NCBI GenBank assembly: GCA_017551425.1
Contig: JAFZLQ010000025.1
Location: 1 to 9,733, forward strand
Origin: Bacteroidales bacterium
Lineage (GTDB): Bacteria; Bacteroidota; Bacteroidia; Bacteroidales; UBA932
Length of the DNA: 9,733 nucleotides
Direction: 5' to 3'
The position numbers and the translations under genes were made by a program. Below, piece by piece: positions 1 to 8,724 of this stretch (position 1 is its first letter; every line of letters starts with the position of its first letter). The notes beneath the pieces are model-generated. The model searched no databases and was not told where the DNA came from. It saw nothing but the letters and a program-made list of their open reading frames with translations.

Positions 1-152
1 ACTGTTGACTTACCGGCGCCGTTGAGACCTATGATACCTATCTTGGCCCCGTAGAAGAAGCCCAGATAAATGTCTTTGAGTATAACCTTGTTGTTGTGGG
101 GCAGTATCTTGCTGACCCCGTTCATCGAGAATATTACCTTTTCGTCTGCCAT
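1..152 (-). CDS. ettA: EttA-type ABC-F ATPase, N-terminal fragment
   Basis: Partial gene: 50 complete codons from an ATG at 152 down to the window edge, so only the N-terminus is visible. The protein begins MADEKVIFSMNGVSKILP and reaches a Walker A motif, GLNGAGKST, at residues 42-50. The start, with a short strand before the first ABC domain and a 'VSK' motif, matches ABC-F proteins of the EttA (energy-dependent translational throttle) group. These are soluble tandem-ABC ATPases that bind the ribosomal E site and have no membrane part. The rest of the gene, including the second ATPase domain, lies outside the window, so the subgroup is a judgement from 50 residues. It is divergent from the toxin-antitoxin pair. 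A TATATTTG box sits 5 bases before the ATG. Confidence 0.85.
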   Translation of the reverse strand, partial: MADEKVIFSMNGVSKILPHNNKVILKDIYLGFFYGAKIGIIGLNGAGKST

Positions 153-157
153 AGCTA

Positions 158-165
158 CAAATATA
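158..165 (-). promoter_or_regulatory. Promoter -7 box for ettA
   Basis: On the minus strand this reads TATATTTG, a full match to the Bacteroidota -7 consensus TAnnTTTG. I see no TTTG at the expected -33 distance, so the upstream half is weak. The box ends only 5 bases before the ettA ATG, which would put transcription start at or next to the start codon. Confidence 0.5.
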
Positions 166-191
166 GTCATTTTTCCAGAAGAATAGATGTG

Positions 192-215
192 ATATCATTA
201 ATTTGCGAATGATAT
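192..215. promoter_or_regulatory. Inverted repeat, candidate antitoxin operator
   Basis: ATATCATT (192-199) and AATGATAT (208-215) are perfect 8-base inverted arms around an 8-base spacer. The spacer holds the -33 TTTG of the toxin-antitoxin promoter. Ribbon-helix-helix antitoxins commonly repress their own operon by binding palindromes over the promoter, so this is the natural operator candidate. The palindrome is seen in the sequence; binding is inferred. Confidence 0.5.
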
Positions 216-233
216 TATTTTGACTTATATTTG
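202..233 (+). promoter_or_regulatory. Promoter of the toxin-antitoxin operon
   Basis: TTTG at 202-205, a 20-base spacer, then TATATTTG at 226-233 form a complete Bacteroidota-type promoter. Transcription would start near 238-240, giving an mRNA leader of about 11-13 bases before the ATG at 251. Confidence 0.75.
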
Positions 234-250
234 CAGAAAATGATGTCACT

Positions 251-532
251 ATGGAAACGACAATGGTTCAAACCACTATCCGGCTTCCCAAGGATCTTAT
301 GGACAGGATAAAGATTCAGGCCAGGCGCGAGCACCGCTCGTTCAACAGCTATGTCGAGCACACGCTGGACAAAAACACCGAGCTGATCTTTCCAAAGCTG
401 AAACCAGAGGATTTCATCATTTCGGATGAAATCAAGAGCCTTGCCGGCTCAATTCCCGCACATAAATTCACCCAGGAAGAACTGGACGCAGACCCTAAAC
501 TTGCCTATTTAGTAGAAAAGTACAAATTATGA
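251..532 (+). CDS. Ribbon-helix-helix antitoxin of a VapBC-like pair
   Basis: This 93-residue protein is probably the DNA-binding antitoxin that neutralises the PIN toxin encoded next to it. Residues 6-16 (VQTTIRLPKDL) form the ribbon strand typical of Arc/MetJ-like ribbon-helix-helix proteins. Residues 17-28 and 30-41 fit the two helices that complete the dimeric DNA-binding fold. The acidic, proline-containing tail from about residue 48 to 93 is the likely toxin-binding part. The stop overlaps the toxin start as ATGA (529-532), so translation is coupled. The ATG at 251 was chosen because it is the first in frame after the promoter; the ATG at 263 (MVQTTIRLP) would also keep the whole fold. 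Autorepression through the 192-215 palindrome is inferred. The exact antitoxin family cannot be named from sequence alone. Confidence 0.85.
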   Translation: METTMVQTTIRLPKDLMDRIKIQARREHRSFNSYVEHTLDKNTELIFPKLKPEDFIISDEIKSLAGSIPAHKFTQEELDADPKLAYLVEKYKL

Positions 533-954
533 GAATCTTCTTAGACACAAATGTCCTCCTGGACTTCGTGCAGGACGGGAGGCCCAACAACGAAACCGTA
601 AAGCTTTTGCTCGATCTGATCAACAAGCAGCATCAAGAAGCCTACGTTACTACCCAGAGCATCCTGGACCTGGTTTATGTCGGGACGAAAATAGACTACG
701 CCAAAACAATGTTCTTTGTGAACTACATGCTTAATCGCTACAATGTCCTCCACATAGACTATTTCAGCCTTAAGCTAGCCCTGGAAGACGGCAATCCAGA
801 TATTGAAGACAGCGCCCAGATTGCCTGCGCAGAAGATGAAGAATGCGACGTCTTCCTCACCTCAGACGCCGGCATCCTTTCCCGGAACATCACATGTATG
901 AGAGTGATGACTCCGGAGGCTTTTATAAATAAACTAAAAAGCGGCTCGGAGTAA
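529..954 (+). CDS. PIN-domain ribonuclease toxin (VapC-like)
   Basis: This 141-residue protein is a single PIN domain of the PIN_3 (PF13470-like) type, a Mg2+-dependent RNase and the likely toxin of the pair. The N-terminus MRIFLDTNVLLDF supplies the first acidic residue, D6, with N8. The second acidic position falls at D47 in SILDLVY, where glutamate is more usual. D94 in DIEDSAQ and D113 in TSDAG supply the remaining metal ligands. The active site therefore looks complete, with one conservative E-to-D change, and nothing suggests inactivation. The start is set by the 4-base overlap with the antitoxin stop. The last five codons and the stop lie inside the terminator hairpin at 931-976. VapC toxins typically cleave tRNA or rRNA; the target here is unknown. 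Confidence 0.88.
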   Translation: MRIFLDTNVLLDFVQDGRPNNETVKLLLDLINKQHQEAYVTTQSILDLVYVGTKIDYAKTMFFVNYMLNRYNVLHIDYFSLKLALEDGNPDIEDSAQIACAEDEECDVFLTSDAGILSRNITCMRVMTPEAFINKLKSGSE

Positions 955-974
955 CTCCTGAGCCGCTTTTTAGT

Positions 975-976
<2 letters not shown>
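931..976. terminator. Bidirectional terminator between toxin gene and infB
   Basis: AAACTAAAAAGCGGCTC (931-947) is perfectly complementary to 960-976, a 17-base stem. The loop can fold further (GGAGT with ACTCC, 948-958). A GC-rich core is flanked by A runs on one side and T runs on the other, so the hairpin gives a T-tract terminator in both directions. It covers the last toxin codons and stop and also the infB stop codon. Confidence 0.93.
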
Positions 977-3743
<2,767 letters not shown>

Positions 3744-3757
3744 TCTGTATCGCTCTC

Positions 3758-5023
3758 TTAGTCTTCAAATTCTGCTTTAAGGATGCGGAGCACCTCTTCC
3801 ACGGTCTCGTCGTCGAGGTCTGCGCGGCGTGCGATGTCTTCGGGGGCGATGGCAAGAACGCTTCTTGCGGTATCGCAGCCGATTGCCTGGAGTTTGTCGA
3901 GCACCCAGCCGTCGATTTCGTTGGCGAATTCCTCGAGCAGGACGTCGTCCTCCTCTTCCGCCTCGTCCTTGGAGAGTTCCCTCCAGACTTCGATTTCACG
4001 GCCGATGAGCTTGCCGGCGAGGAGCACGTTGACGCCACCCTTGCCGATACCCTTCTTGACTTCCTCGGGACGCATGAACACCTTGACTTTCTCGTCGGGG
4101 CTCTGGCCCATGTCGATGCTGGAAACCATGCCGGGTGCGAGCGCACGCTGAATCATGAGGGTAGGGTTGGAAGACCAGGGGATGACGTCGATGTTCTCGT
4201 TGCGGAGCTCCCTCACTATGCCCAGGATCCTGCTGCCCTTCACGCCGATGCAGGCGCCGATGGGATCGACCCTGTCGTCATAGGACTCTACAGCCACCTT
4301 GGCGCGCTCACCGGGAACGCGGACCACCTTCTTGACGGTGATGAGGCCGTCGGCGATTTCGGGGACCTCCTGTACGAAGAGTCTCTCGAGGAACTCGTCG
4401 GTGGTACGGCTCAGGGTGATGTAGGGAGTGGTGTTGTTGCGCATCTCCACGCTCTTGATGATTGCGCGCACCGACTCGCTCTTCTTGAAGTGCTCGCCGG
4501 GAATCTGCTCGCTCTTGGGGATGTGGAGCTCGTTGCCGTCCTCGTCGAGGATGAGGACTTCCTTGCTCCAGGTCTGGTAAACCTCGCCCACGAAGAGTTC
4601 GCCGACCTTCTCTGAGTATTTCTTGTAAACGTTGGCTTTCTCTATGTCCATGATGCGGCCCTGGAGGTTCTGGCGGATGTTGAGGATTCCGCGGCGGCCG
4701 AAGGACGACAGGGGGAAGAGCTTGGCGTAGGTGTCGCCGATCTCGTAGTCGTCGTCTCCGCTGTCTGCCGCAACCTGCTCGAGGGTCATCTCCGCGTTGG
4801 GATTCTCCACTTCTTCCACAATCTCGAAGTTCTGGTAGATCTCGCAGGTTCCCTTATCCACGTTGACGATGACGTCGAAGTTGTCCGAACTGCCGAAGGT
4901 CTTGGCAATCTGGGTGAGGAATACGTCCTTGAGCACGCCCATCATCACGGAGCGGTCGATGTTCTTCTCCTCCTTGAAGTCCTTGAAGGCGTCAATGAGG
5001 GTAATAGGTCTTTCTTTTTCCAT
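3758..5023 (-). CDS. nusA: Transcription termination/antitermination factor NusA
   Basis: NusA binds RNA polymerase and nascent RNA and modulates pausing, termination and antitermination. The 421-residue protein starts [16 protein letters not shown]. It has the polymerase-binding N-terminal domain (about 1-130), an S1 domain (about 138-205), KH1 (about 225-290, loop GVKG at 260-263) and KH2 (about 292-348, loop GKGG at 327-330). An acidic stretch (352-365) leads to a helical C-terminal domain (about 366-421) of helix-hairpin-helix character. The open frame continues 66 codons upstream, but that part is an alternative reading of rimP. The ATG at 5023 gives the family-like N-terminus and overlaps the rimP stop by one base (TAATG). 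It is the second gene of the operon, and translational coupling to rimP is likely. Confidence 0.97.
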   Translation of the reverse strand: MEKERPITLIDAFKDFKEEKNIDRSVMMGVLKDVFLTQIAKTFGSSDNFDVIVNVDKGTCEIYQNFEIVEEVENPNAEMTLEQVAADSGDDDYEIGDTYAKLFPLSSFGRRGILNIRQNLQGRIMDIEKANVYKKYSEKVGELFVGEVYQTWSKEVLILDEDGNELHIPKSEQIPGEHFKKSESVRAIIKSVEMRNNTTPYITLSRTTDEFLERLFVQEVPEIADGLITVKKVVRVPGERAKVAVESYDDRVDPIGACIGVKGSRILGIVRELRNENIDVIPWSSNPTLMIQRALAPGMVSSIDMGQSPDEKVKVFMRPEEVKKGIGKGGVNVLLAGKLIGREIEVWRELSKDEAEEEDDVLLEEFANEIDGWVLDKLQAIGCDTARSVLAIAPEDIARRADLDDETVEEVLRILKAEFED

Positions 5024-5295
5024 TATTCTTGAATACTTTTTAATATTTCGTCTGCCTGTGCTGCGTCCATTCCGAGGGAGCCTACCGTGAGGGCGTAATC
5101 TTCTACGTCGCGGTTGAATGCGGCGAGTACCGCCCTGTGGACGTACTCGCAGTCGTCGAGGCTTACGGGCTCGGCCTCGCGGTCGATGGTTACCTCGAAC
5201 ACGTTGTCGTCGTCGTTCCAATCGATGGAAACGAGTTTGCAGTCACGCTCCTGAGCGGCCTGCAGCACTGTTTTTTCAAATAAATTCCTATCCAT
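5023..5295 (-). CDS. rimP: RimP-like ribosome maturation factor, N-terminal domain only
   Basis: RimP helps late 30S assembly. This 90-residue protein has the family's N-terminal alpha/beta domain: MDRNLFEKTVLQ, the strand pair LVSIDW and VFEVTIDRE (residues 21-40), the SLDDCEYVHRAV helix (45-56), and DYALTVGSLGMD (66-77), which matches the conserved 'YxLEVxSPGhD' end of the domain. It then stops after 13 more residues. The SH3-like C-terminal domain of normal RimP (about 150 residues in all) is absent, and nusA begins on the stop codon, so no sequence remains that could encode it in another frame. The frame is open upstream to 5628 through a repeat element. The ATG at 5295 fits the family start and lies about 45 bases after the mapped promoter. 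Position before nusA-infB supports the identity. Confidence 0.82.
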   Translation of the reverse strand: MDRNLFEKTVLQAAQERDCKLVSIDWNDDDNVFEVTIDREAEPVSLDDCEYVHRAVLAAFNRDVEDYALTVGSLGMDAAQADEILKSIQE

Positions 5296-5345
5296 AACTG
5301 CAACAAAAAATAGAAGCCCTGCGGCCTCTATCTCAATCACGGACG

Positions 5346-5377
5346 CAAAGATAGAAACTTTTTGGTTAATAACCAAA
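5346..5377 (-). promoter_or_regulatory. Promoter of the rimP-nusA-infB operon
   Basis: On the minus strand, TTTG (5377-5374), a 20-base spacer and TATCTTTG (5353-5346) match the Bacteroidota consensus fully. Transcription would start near 5340, giving a leader of about 45 bases before the rimP ATG. Confidence 0.85.
5362..5376. promoter_or_regulatory. Palindrome inside the rimP promoter
   Basis: TTGGTTAATAACCAA has perfect 7-base arms around a single central base. It overlaps the -33 element and half the spacer of the operon promoter, a position suited to a dimeric regulator. No regulator can be named from the site. Confidence 0.4.
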
Positions 5378-5397
5378 TCTAGATTTTGCTCCATTGC

Positions 5398-5566
5398 GCT
5401 GGTAAAGCTTTGCAAAACTTCCGCTACGCTCCATCCCTCCCACTGCGCTTCGCTTGCGGGCCCCTCCCGTCTCTGCGAGACGACTATATCCCCCTGTTGT
5501 CCCCCAGGGGACATCTGCCCTCCGGGGCGGCCACGGGCGGCCACGGTTTTGCAAAGCTTTACCAGC
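5398..5566. mobile_element. MITE-like element with 21-bp terminal inverted repeats
   Basis: The arms 5398-5418 (starting GCTGGTAAAGCTTTGC) and 5546-5566 are perfect 21-base inverted repeats enclosing 127 bases. The interior is GC-rich and structured. It has a CGTCTC/GAGACG hairpin (5468-5482), a TGTCCCC/GGGGACA hairpin (5498-5513), and two tandem copies of GGCGGCCACG (5526-5545). TCCATT flanks the element at 5390-5395 and 5568-5573, which could be a target-site duplication, although there is a 2-base and a 1-base offset from the arms. It encodes no transposase. A small non-autonomous transposable element or a dispersed structured repeat would explain it; a structured RNA is the alternative. 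Whether other copies exist cannot be seen here. Confidence 0.6.
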
Positions 5567-5686
5567 ATCCATTCCGCAACTGCTACTACCGTCCGTATTG
5601 CGCGCAGGGATAGAAGCAATTTCGGCATTATTTGATTCTACAGTCCCAGTCGGATGAATGGGTAGGAGCGTATTACTTTTTTGTAG

Positions 5687-5694
5687 TATCTTTG
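5687..5694 (+). promoter_or_regulatory. Promoter -7 box for the PnuC-type gene
   Basis: TATCTTTG matches the -7 consensus fully and ends 4 bases before the GTG start. No TTTG is found at the -33 distance, so the promoter is only half supported. No riboswitch can fit between this box and the gene. Confidence 0.5.
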
Positions 5695-5698
5695 CGAC

Positions 5699-6472
5699 GT
5701 GGACAATGCAAAATTCAACAAGTATTTCTCGGCGTTTATTCTGATAGGGATGGCAGCGGCGACGATTATTGCCACTGCAATCAAGTTCGGTCCGTCTAGC
5801 GGTCCAGAGAGGATACTTCTAACGGTGTCGGCGGTGGGATCCCTGTTGGGAGTGGCCGCTTCGGTTACTTCTGCCAGCGGGTATGCAATTACCTTTCTGT
5901 TCGGGCTGTTCAATGTCCTTATTTACGGCACCGTCTGCACTATCAACTGGTATAATGGCAGTTCCGGGCTTGGCACGGCGCTTCTGCATTTCCTGTTCAC
6001 GGCTCCGATGCAGGTGATCGGCTTTGTGCAGTGGAAAAAGCGCGGCACCAACAAAGAGGGCGCAGTCAAGGCAAGGCGCCTCACCGCAGGCCAGCGCTGG
6101 CTTGCAACGGGCATCTTCCTGGCCGCCTCGCTGGTAGCGTACATCATCATCGCCCAGTTCGACCGTTCTGCGGCGGACACCTTCATCAAGACGGCGGTGG
6201 TGCTCGACGTGCTGCCGCTGGTATGCAACATCCTCGGCCAGGTGCTTATGAGCACGGCCTACATGGAGCAGTGGATTTTCTGGATTGGCGTAAACGTCTT
6301 CTCCATTGCGATGTGGAGCAACACGCTGGCCCACGACCCGGGCTCGTCGTACGCCATAATCTATTTGATAAAGTACAGCTTCTACCTCATCAACAGCTTC
6401 AACGGCTTCCGTATCTGGCTGCAGCTCAGCCGAGCGGCGTCAGAAAGCCAAGGCTCTCAGGACCCTCGTTGA
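5699..6472 (+). CDS. PnuC-family vitamin/nucleoside transporter
   Basis: This 257-residue inner-membrane protein has eight hydrophobic segments, at about 10-30, 38-57, 61-83, 91-111, 134-153, 163-185, 190-210 and 217-240. The core shows the PnuC pattern of two similar halves joined by a central segment. The first half ends QVIGFVQWKKR (105-115) and the second ends with NSFNGFRIW (232-240). The family moves nicotinamide riboside (PnuC), thiamine (PnuT) or riboflavin (PnuX) by facilitated diffusion, with trapping by a cytoplasmic kinase. No kinase or riboswitch adjoins it, so the substrate is undecided. The GTG at 5699 is preferred because the next in-frame start, at 5750, would cut the first membrane segment. 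The 3' end overlaps the convergent WbqC-like gene by 47 bases. Confidence 0.82.
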   Translation: MDNAKFNKYFSAFILIGMAAATIIATAIKFGPSSGPERILLTVSAVGSLLGVAASVTSASGYAITFLFGLFNVLIYGTVCTINWYNGSSGLGTALLHFLFTAPMQVIGFVQWKKRGTNKEGAVKARRLTAGQRWLATGIFLAASLVAYIIIAQFDRSAADTFIKTAVVLDVLPLVCNILGQVLMSTAYMEQWIFWIGVNVFSIAMWSNTLAHDPGSSYAIIYLIKYSFYLINSFNGFRIWLQLSRAASESQGSQDPR

Positions 6473-7019
6473 ACAGCAGGTCCATCACAGACAAGCCTCC
6501 GGTAAAGCCGAACTTCTCCCTGAATACCTGCCAGTACGGGCGGCACTCGCGTACGGGCGGGCGCTTGGGGTCGATGGCGTTGCGCATGTCCTCTTCCCAA
6601 TCGGCCTGCCAGTCCGTCGTGGGCACTATTTCGGGTGCGATTCCGATCTTGGCGCAGAAAAAGCCGATGAGGTCGAGGTTGAGGTCCCACAGCAGGGGGC
6701 GGCGCCTGTCCATCAGCGCAAACAGCTCGTCCCTGTAGTATTCGAAGAAGGGAGAGCTGTAATATGCCGTATCTATTGCGTACTGCGTCTGACGCAGCCA
6801 CGGGGTGCTCCAGTCTATCTCTATACGGCTGATGAGCCTGGAAGAATCATGCACCACCGGCACGCGCAGGTCCATTGGTCCGTTTGCCGTGAGAATGCGG
6901 CAGCGGTTGCGCCATGTCTGCTTGCGATAGCTCTCGCAGGCCTCCAGCAGCACCGACGGCCGTTCAGCCAGGATGGAGAAGTACTCCACCGGCGGAAAGT
7001 ATGCGGTGGAAAGAATCAC
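6426..7019 (-). CDS. WbqC-like family protein
   Basis: This 197-residue cytosolic protein begins MILSTAYFPPVEYFSIL, the hallmark start of the WbqC-like family (PF08889). The motifs KQTWRNRCRI (about 33-42) and SSPFFEYYRDEL (about 88-99) are also typical. The name comes from a gene in O-antigen clusters; the biochemical role is not established, though a link to sugar or lipid surface polymers is usually assumed. It starts at GTG, overlapping the lpxA stop as GTGA, so translation is coupled to lpxA. It is the last gene of the lipid A operon, and its final 47 bases overlap the end of the PnuC-type gene on the other strand. I see no hairpin terminator after it. Placement after lpxC-lpxA suggests an envelope role, which is inference. 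Confidence 0.85.
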   Translation of the reverse strand: MILSTAYFPPVEYFSILAERPSVLLEACESYRKQTWRNRCRILTANGPMDLRVPVVHDSSRLISRIEIDWSTPWLRQTQYAIDTAYYSSPFFEYYRDELFALMDRRRPLLWDLNLDLIGFFCAKIGIAPEIVPTTDWQADWEEDMRNAIDPKRPPVRECRPYWQVFREKFGFTGGLSVMDLLFNEGPESLGFLTPLG

Positions 7020-7825
7020 TCGACGTCCTTTTCGCGGGGGTCTCCGGCGCGCACTATGCCGCGCTTGGACTCACGGATGAAGCGGAGGATGTTGTCGCGC
7101 GCCTCGGACGGCAGGAAGCCTTCCTCGATGCGGGCGAGGGAGTCGGAAATATTGTATCCCTGGCGGTAGATGAGGTCGTAGATGTCTTTGATGGTGCGGA
7201 TGGTATCCGAGTCGAAGCCGCGGCGCCTCAGGCCCACGAGGTTGACTCCGGCGAACACGAGCGGGACGCGGCCGCAGATGGAATACGGAGGGATGTCCTT
7301 GTTGATTGCAGTGCCGCCGCCGACCATTGCGTGGGTGCCGATCTTGGAGAACTGGTGCACCTTCGTGCCGCCGCCTATTATGGCCCAGTCCTCTACGTCG
7401 GTCTCTCCGGCAAGGCCTACGTAACTCACGAGGATACAGTGCTTTCCGACGTTGCAGTCATGCGCTATGTGCACATACGACATGATGAGGGTGTCGTCTC
7501 CCACGCGGGTCACGCCCTTTCCGCTGGCCGCCGTGCCGCGGTTGACTGTTGCGCACTCGCGGATGAAAACCCGGTCTCCGATTTCCACCCAGGTGACCTC
7601 TCCGTCGAACTTGAGGTCCTGGGGTACGGCGCCGACGACGGCTCCTGGGAAGACGCTGCAGTCGCGTCCTATCTTCACATAGGGGAAGATTGTGGCGTGC
7701 GGAAGTATCTTGGTGCCTTCGCCTATCTGGACGTTGTCGTCGATGTATGCGTACGGGCCGACCTCTACGTTTTCCGCGAGGACCGCTCCGGGGTGTACTG
7801 TTGCGAGTGGATGAATCTTAGCCAT
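7016..7825 (-). CDS. lpxA: UDP-N-acetylglucosamine acyltransferase
   Basis: LpxA transfers a 3-hydroxyacyl chain from acyl carrier protein to UDP-GlcNAc, the first step of lipid A synthesis in the cytoplasm. The 269-residue protein has the left-handed beta-helix hexapeptide repeats over about 1-185 and a helical C-terminal region. The catalytic histidine is H122 in HIAHDC, matching H125 of E. coli. G170 in MVGGG aligns with E. coli G173, the chain-length ruler, and keeps room for a long acyl chain. The typical VNLVGLRRRGF segment follows. The ATG at 7825 (MAKIHPLATVHP) is preferred over a TTG two codons upstream. It overlaps the lpxC stop by 8 bases and its own stop overlaps the next start, so the operon is tightly coupled. 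Confidence 0.96.
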   Translation of the reverse strand: MAKIHPLATVHPGAVLAENVEVGPYAYIDDNVQIGEGTKILPHATIFPYVKIGRDCSVFPGAVVGAVPQDLKFDGEVTWVEIGDRVFIRECATVNRGTAASGKGVTRVGDDTLIMSYVHIAHDCNVGKHCILVSYVGLAGETDVEDWAIIGGGTKVHQFSKIGTHAMVGGGTAINKDIPPYSICGRVPLVFAGVNLVGLRRRGFDSDTIRTIKDIYDLIYRQGYNISDSLARIEEGFLPSEARDNILRFIRESKRGIVRAGDPREKDVE

Positions 7826-8723
7826 TGTCAATCAGGGATTTGAAGATTTGTGAGGCCGCCGCCGTGTTTATGGCGTGACCGGGCTTGAAGGCGGTAATGC
7901 GCGCCTTGAGGAAGCCGCCGCAGAGACGGAGGTCACCTATCAGGTCCAGCATTTTGTGGCGGGCGCATTCGTCGGGATAGCGCAGCTCGAGGTTGCTCAG
8001 GTATCCCTCCGGGGTGACGCTCATGCGAGGGGTGCCGAAGATGCGTGCCAGGCGGTCCAGCCTGTGCTGGCTTACCGGGCGTTCGACTGCGATTATTGCG
8101 TTGTTTACGTCTCCGCCCTTGGCAAGTCCGAGGGCGAGCTGGGGCCATATTTCATGCAGGAAGCAGAAAGTGCGGCACGGGGCTATCTGCGAAGCGTAAT
8201 CTACGCTGTGGTCTATGCGTACTGTCTGTACGCCGATGACGCGGGAACCGTAATCTACGGTGATCTCCAGCGAAGGCTCTTCCGCCGGCGTCACGCGTAT
8301 CCACGAGCCGCTGCCGTTCTTGACGAACAGCTCCCGCGGAATCTCCAGCCAGCGGCGGGGCTCATCCTGCTCCACGATACCGGCCTCCTGCAGTCCGGCG
8401 GTGATGGGTGCTGCGCTGCCGTCGAGTATGGGGACCTCCTTCGAGCTCAGTTCTATGCGGGCGTTGTCTATGCCGAGGCCTGTGAGGGCCGACAGAAGAT
8501 GCTCCACGGTGCCGATGCGGGCACAGCCCTTGCCGAGGGTGGTGCTGCGGCGGGTGGAAATCACATAGTCCGATCTGGCGGGCACCTCGATCCCGAGGTC
8601 CGTGCGGACAAAGACTATTCCGGTGCCGGGCGGCGCCGGGCAGACTGAAATTTGCGAAAACTTCCCTGTATGGAGGCCCTTCCCCTCGAATCTGCAACTG
8701 CTGCGGAGAGTTCGCTGAAACAT
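7818..8723 (-). CDS. lpxC: UDP-3-O-acyl-N-acetylglucosamine deacetylase, not fused to FabZ
   Basis: LpxC is the zinc deacetylase for the committed step of lipid A synthesis. The 301-residue protein has both LpxC domains. Zinc ligands are H75 (in TVEHLLSAL), H256 and D260 (in RHKMLDLIGDL). E74 is the catalytic base and H283 in KPGHAINTA the second catalytic residue, with the same 23-residue spacing from D260 as in E. coli. Most Bacteroidota encode LpxC as a fusion with the dehydratase FabZ (about 460 residues) just before lpxA. Here the protein ends right after the LpxC fold, and lpxA overlaps its last 8 bases, so no FabZ is present at this locus. The ATG at 8723 lies one base after the stop of the DUF456 gene. 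Confidence 0.96.
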   Translation of the reverse strand: MFQRTLRSSCRFEGKGLHTGKFSQISVCPAPPGTGIVFVRTDLGIEVPARSDYVISTRRSTTLGKGCARIGTVEHLLSALTGLGIDNARIELSSKEVPILDGSAAPITAGLQEAGIVEQDEPRRWLEIPRELFVKNGSGSWIRVTPAEEPSLEITVDYGSRVIGVQTVRIDHSVDYASQIAPCRTFCFLHEIWPQLALGLAKGGDVNNAIIAVERPVSQHRLDRLARIFGTPRMSVTPEGYLSNLELRYPDECARHKMLDLIGDLRLCGGFLKARITAFKPGHAINTAAASQIFKSLIDNG

Positions 8724-8724
8724 A

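Larger units (their letters stand above)
5296..5698. other. Intergenic region between rimP and the PnuC-type gene
   Basis: These 403 bases hold no convincing gene. They contain the rimP leader and promoter (5346-5377), the inverted-repeat element (5398-5566), about 120 bases with no recognisable signal (5567-5686), and the -7 box of the transporter gene. Frames that stay open here cross the repeat and have no family-like sequence. Confidence 0.7.

Noticed and set aside
5024..5221. A 66-residue N-terminal extension of nusA
   Set aside because: It is arginine-rich shadow sequence inside rimP; the NusA family start is at 5023.
5398..5566. A CRISPR array or rho-independent terminator
   Set aside because: There are no regularly spaced direct repeats with spacers, and the 21-base arms are 127 bases apart without a T-tract, unlike an intrinsic terminator.
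5296..5628. An N-terminal extension of rimP through the repeat element, giving 201 residues
   Set aside because: The extension crosses the MITE-like element and the operon promoter, and has no RimP similarity. The ATG at 5295 gives a normal family start.
5567..5698. A possible TPP or other riboswitch before the PnuC-type gene
   Set aside because: The -7 box ends 4 bases before the start codon, so no leader remains to hold one, and I see no conserved riboswitch core upstream.
6914..7843. A 309-codon open frame antisense to lpxA
   Set aside because: LpxA on the other strand has all its catalytic and repeat features, and this frame has no recognisable motif.
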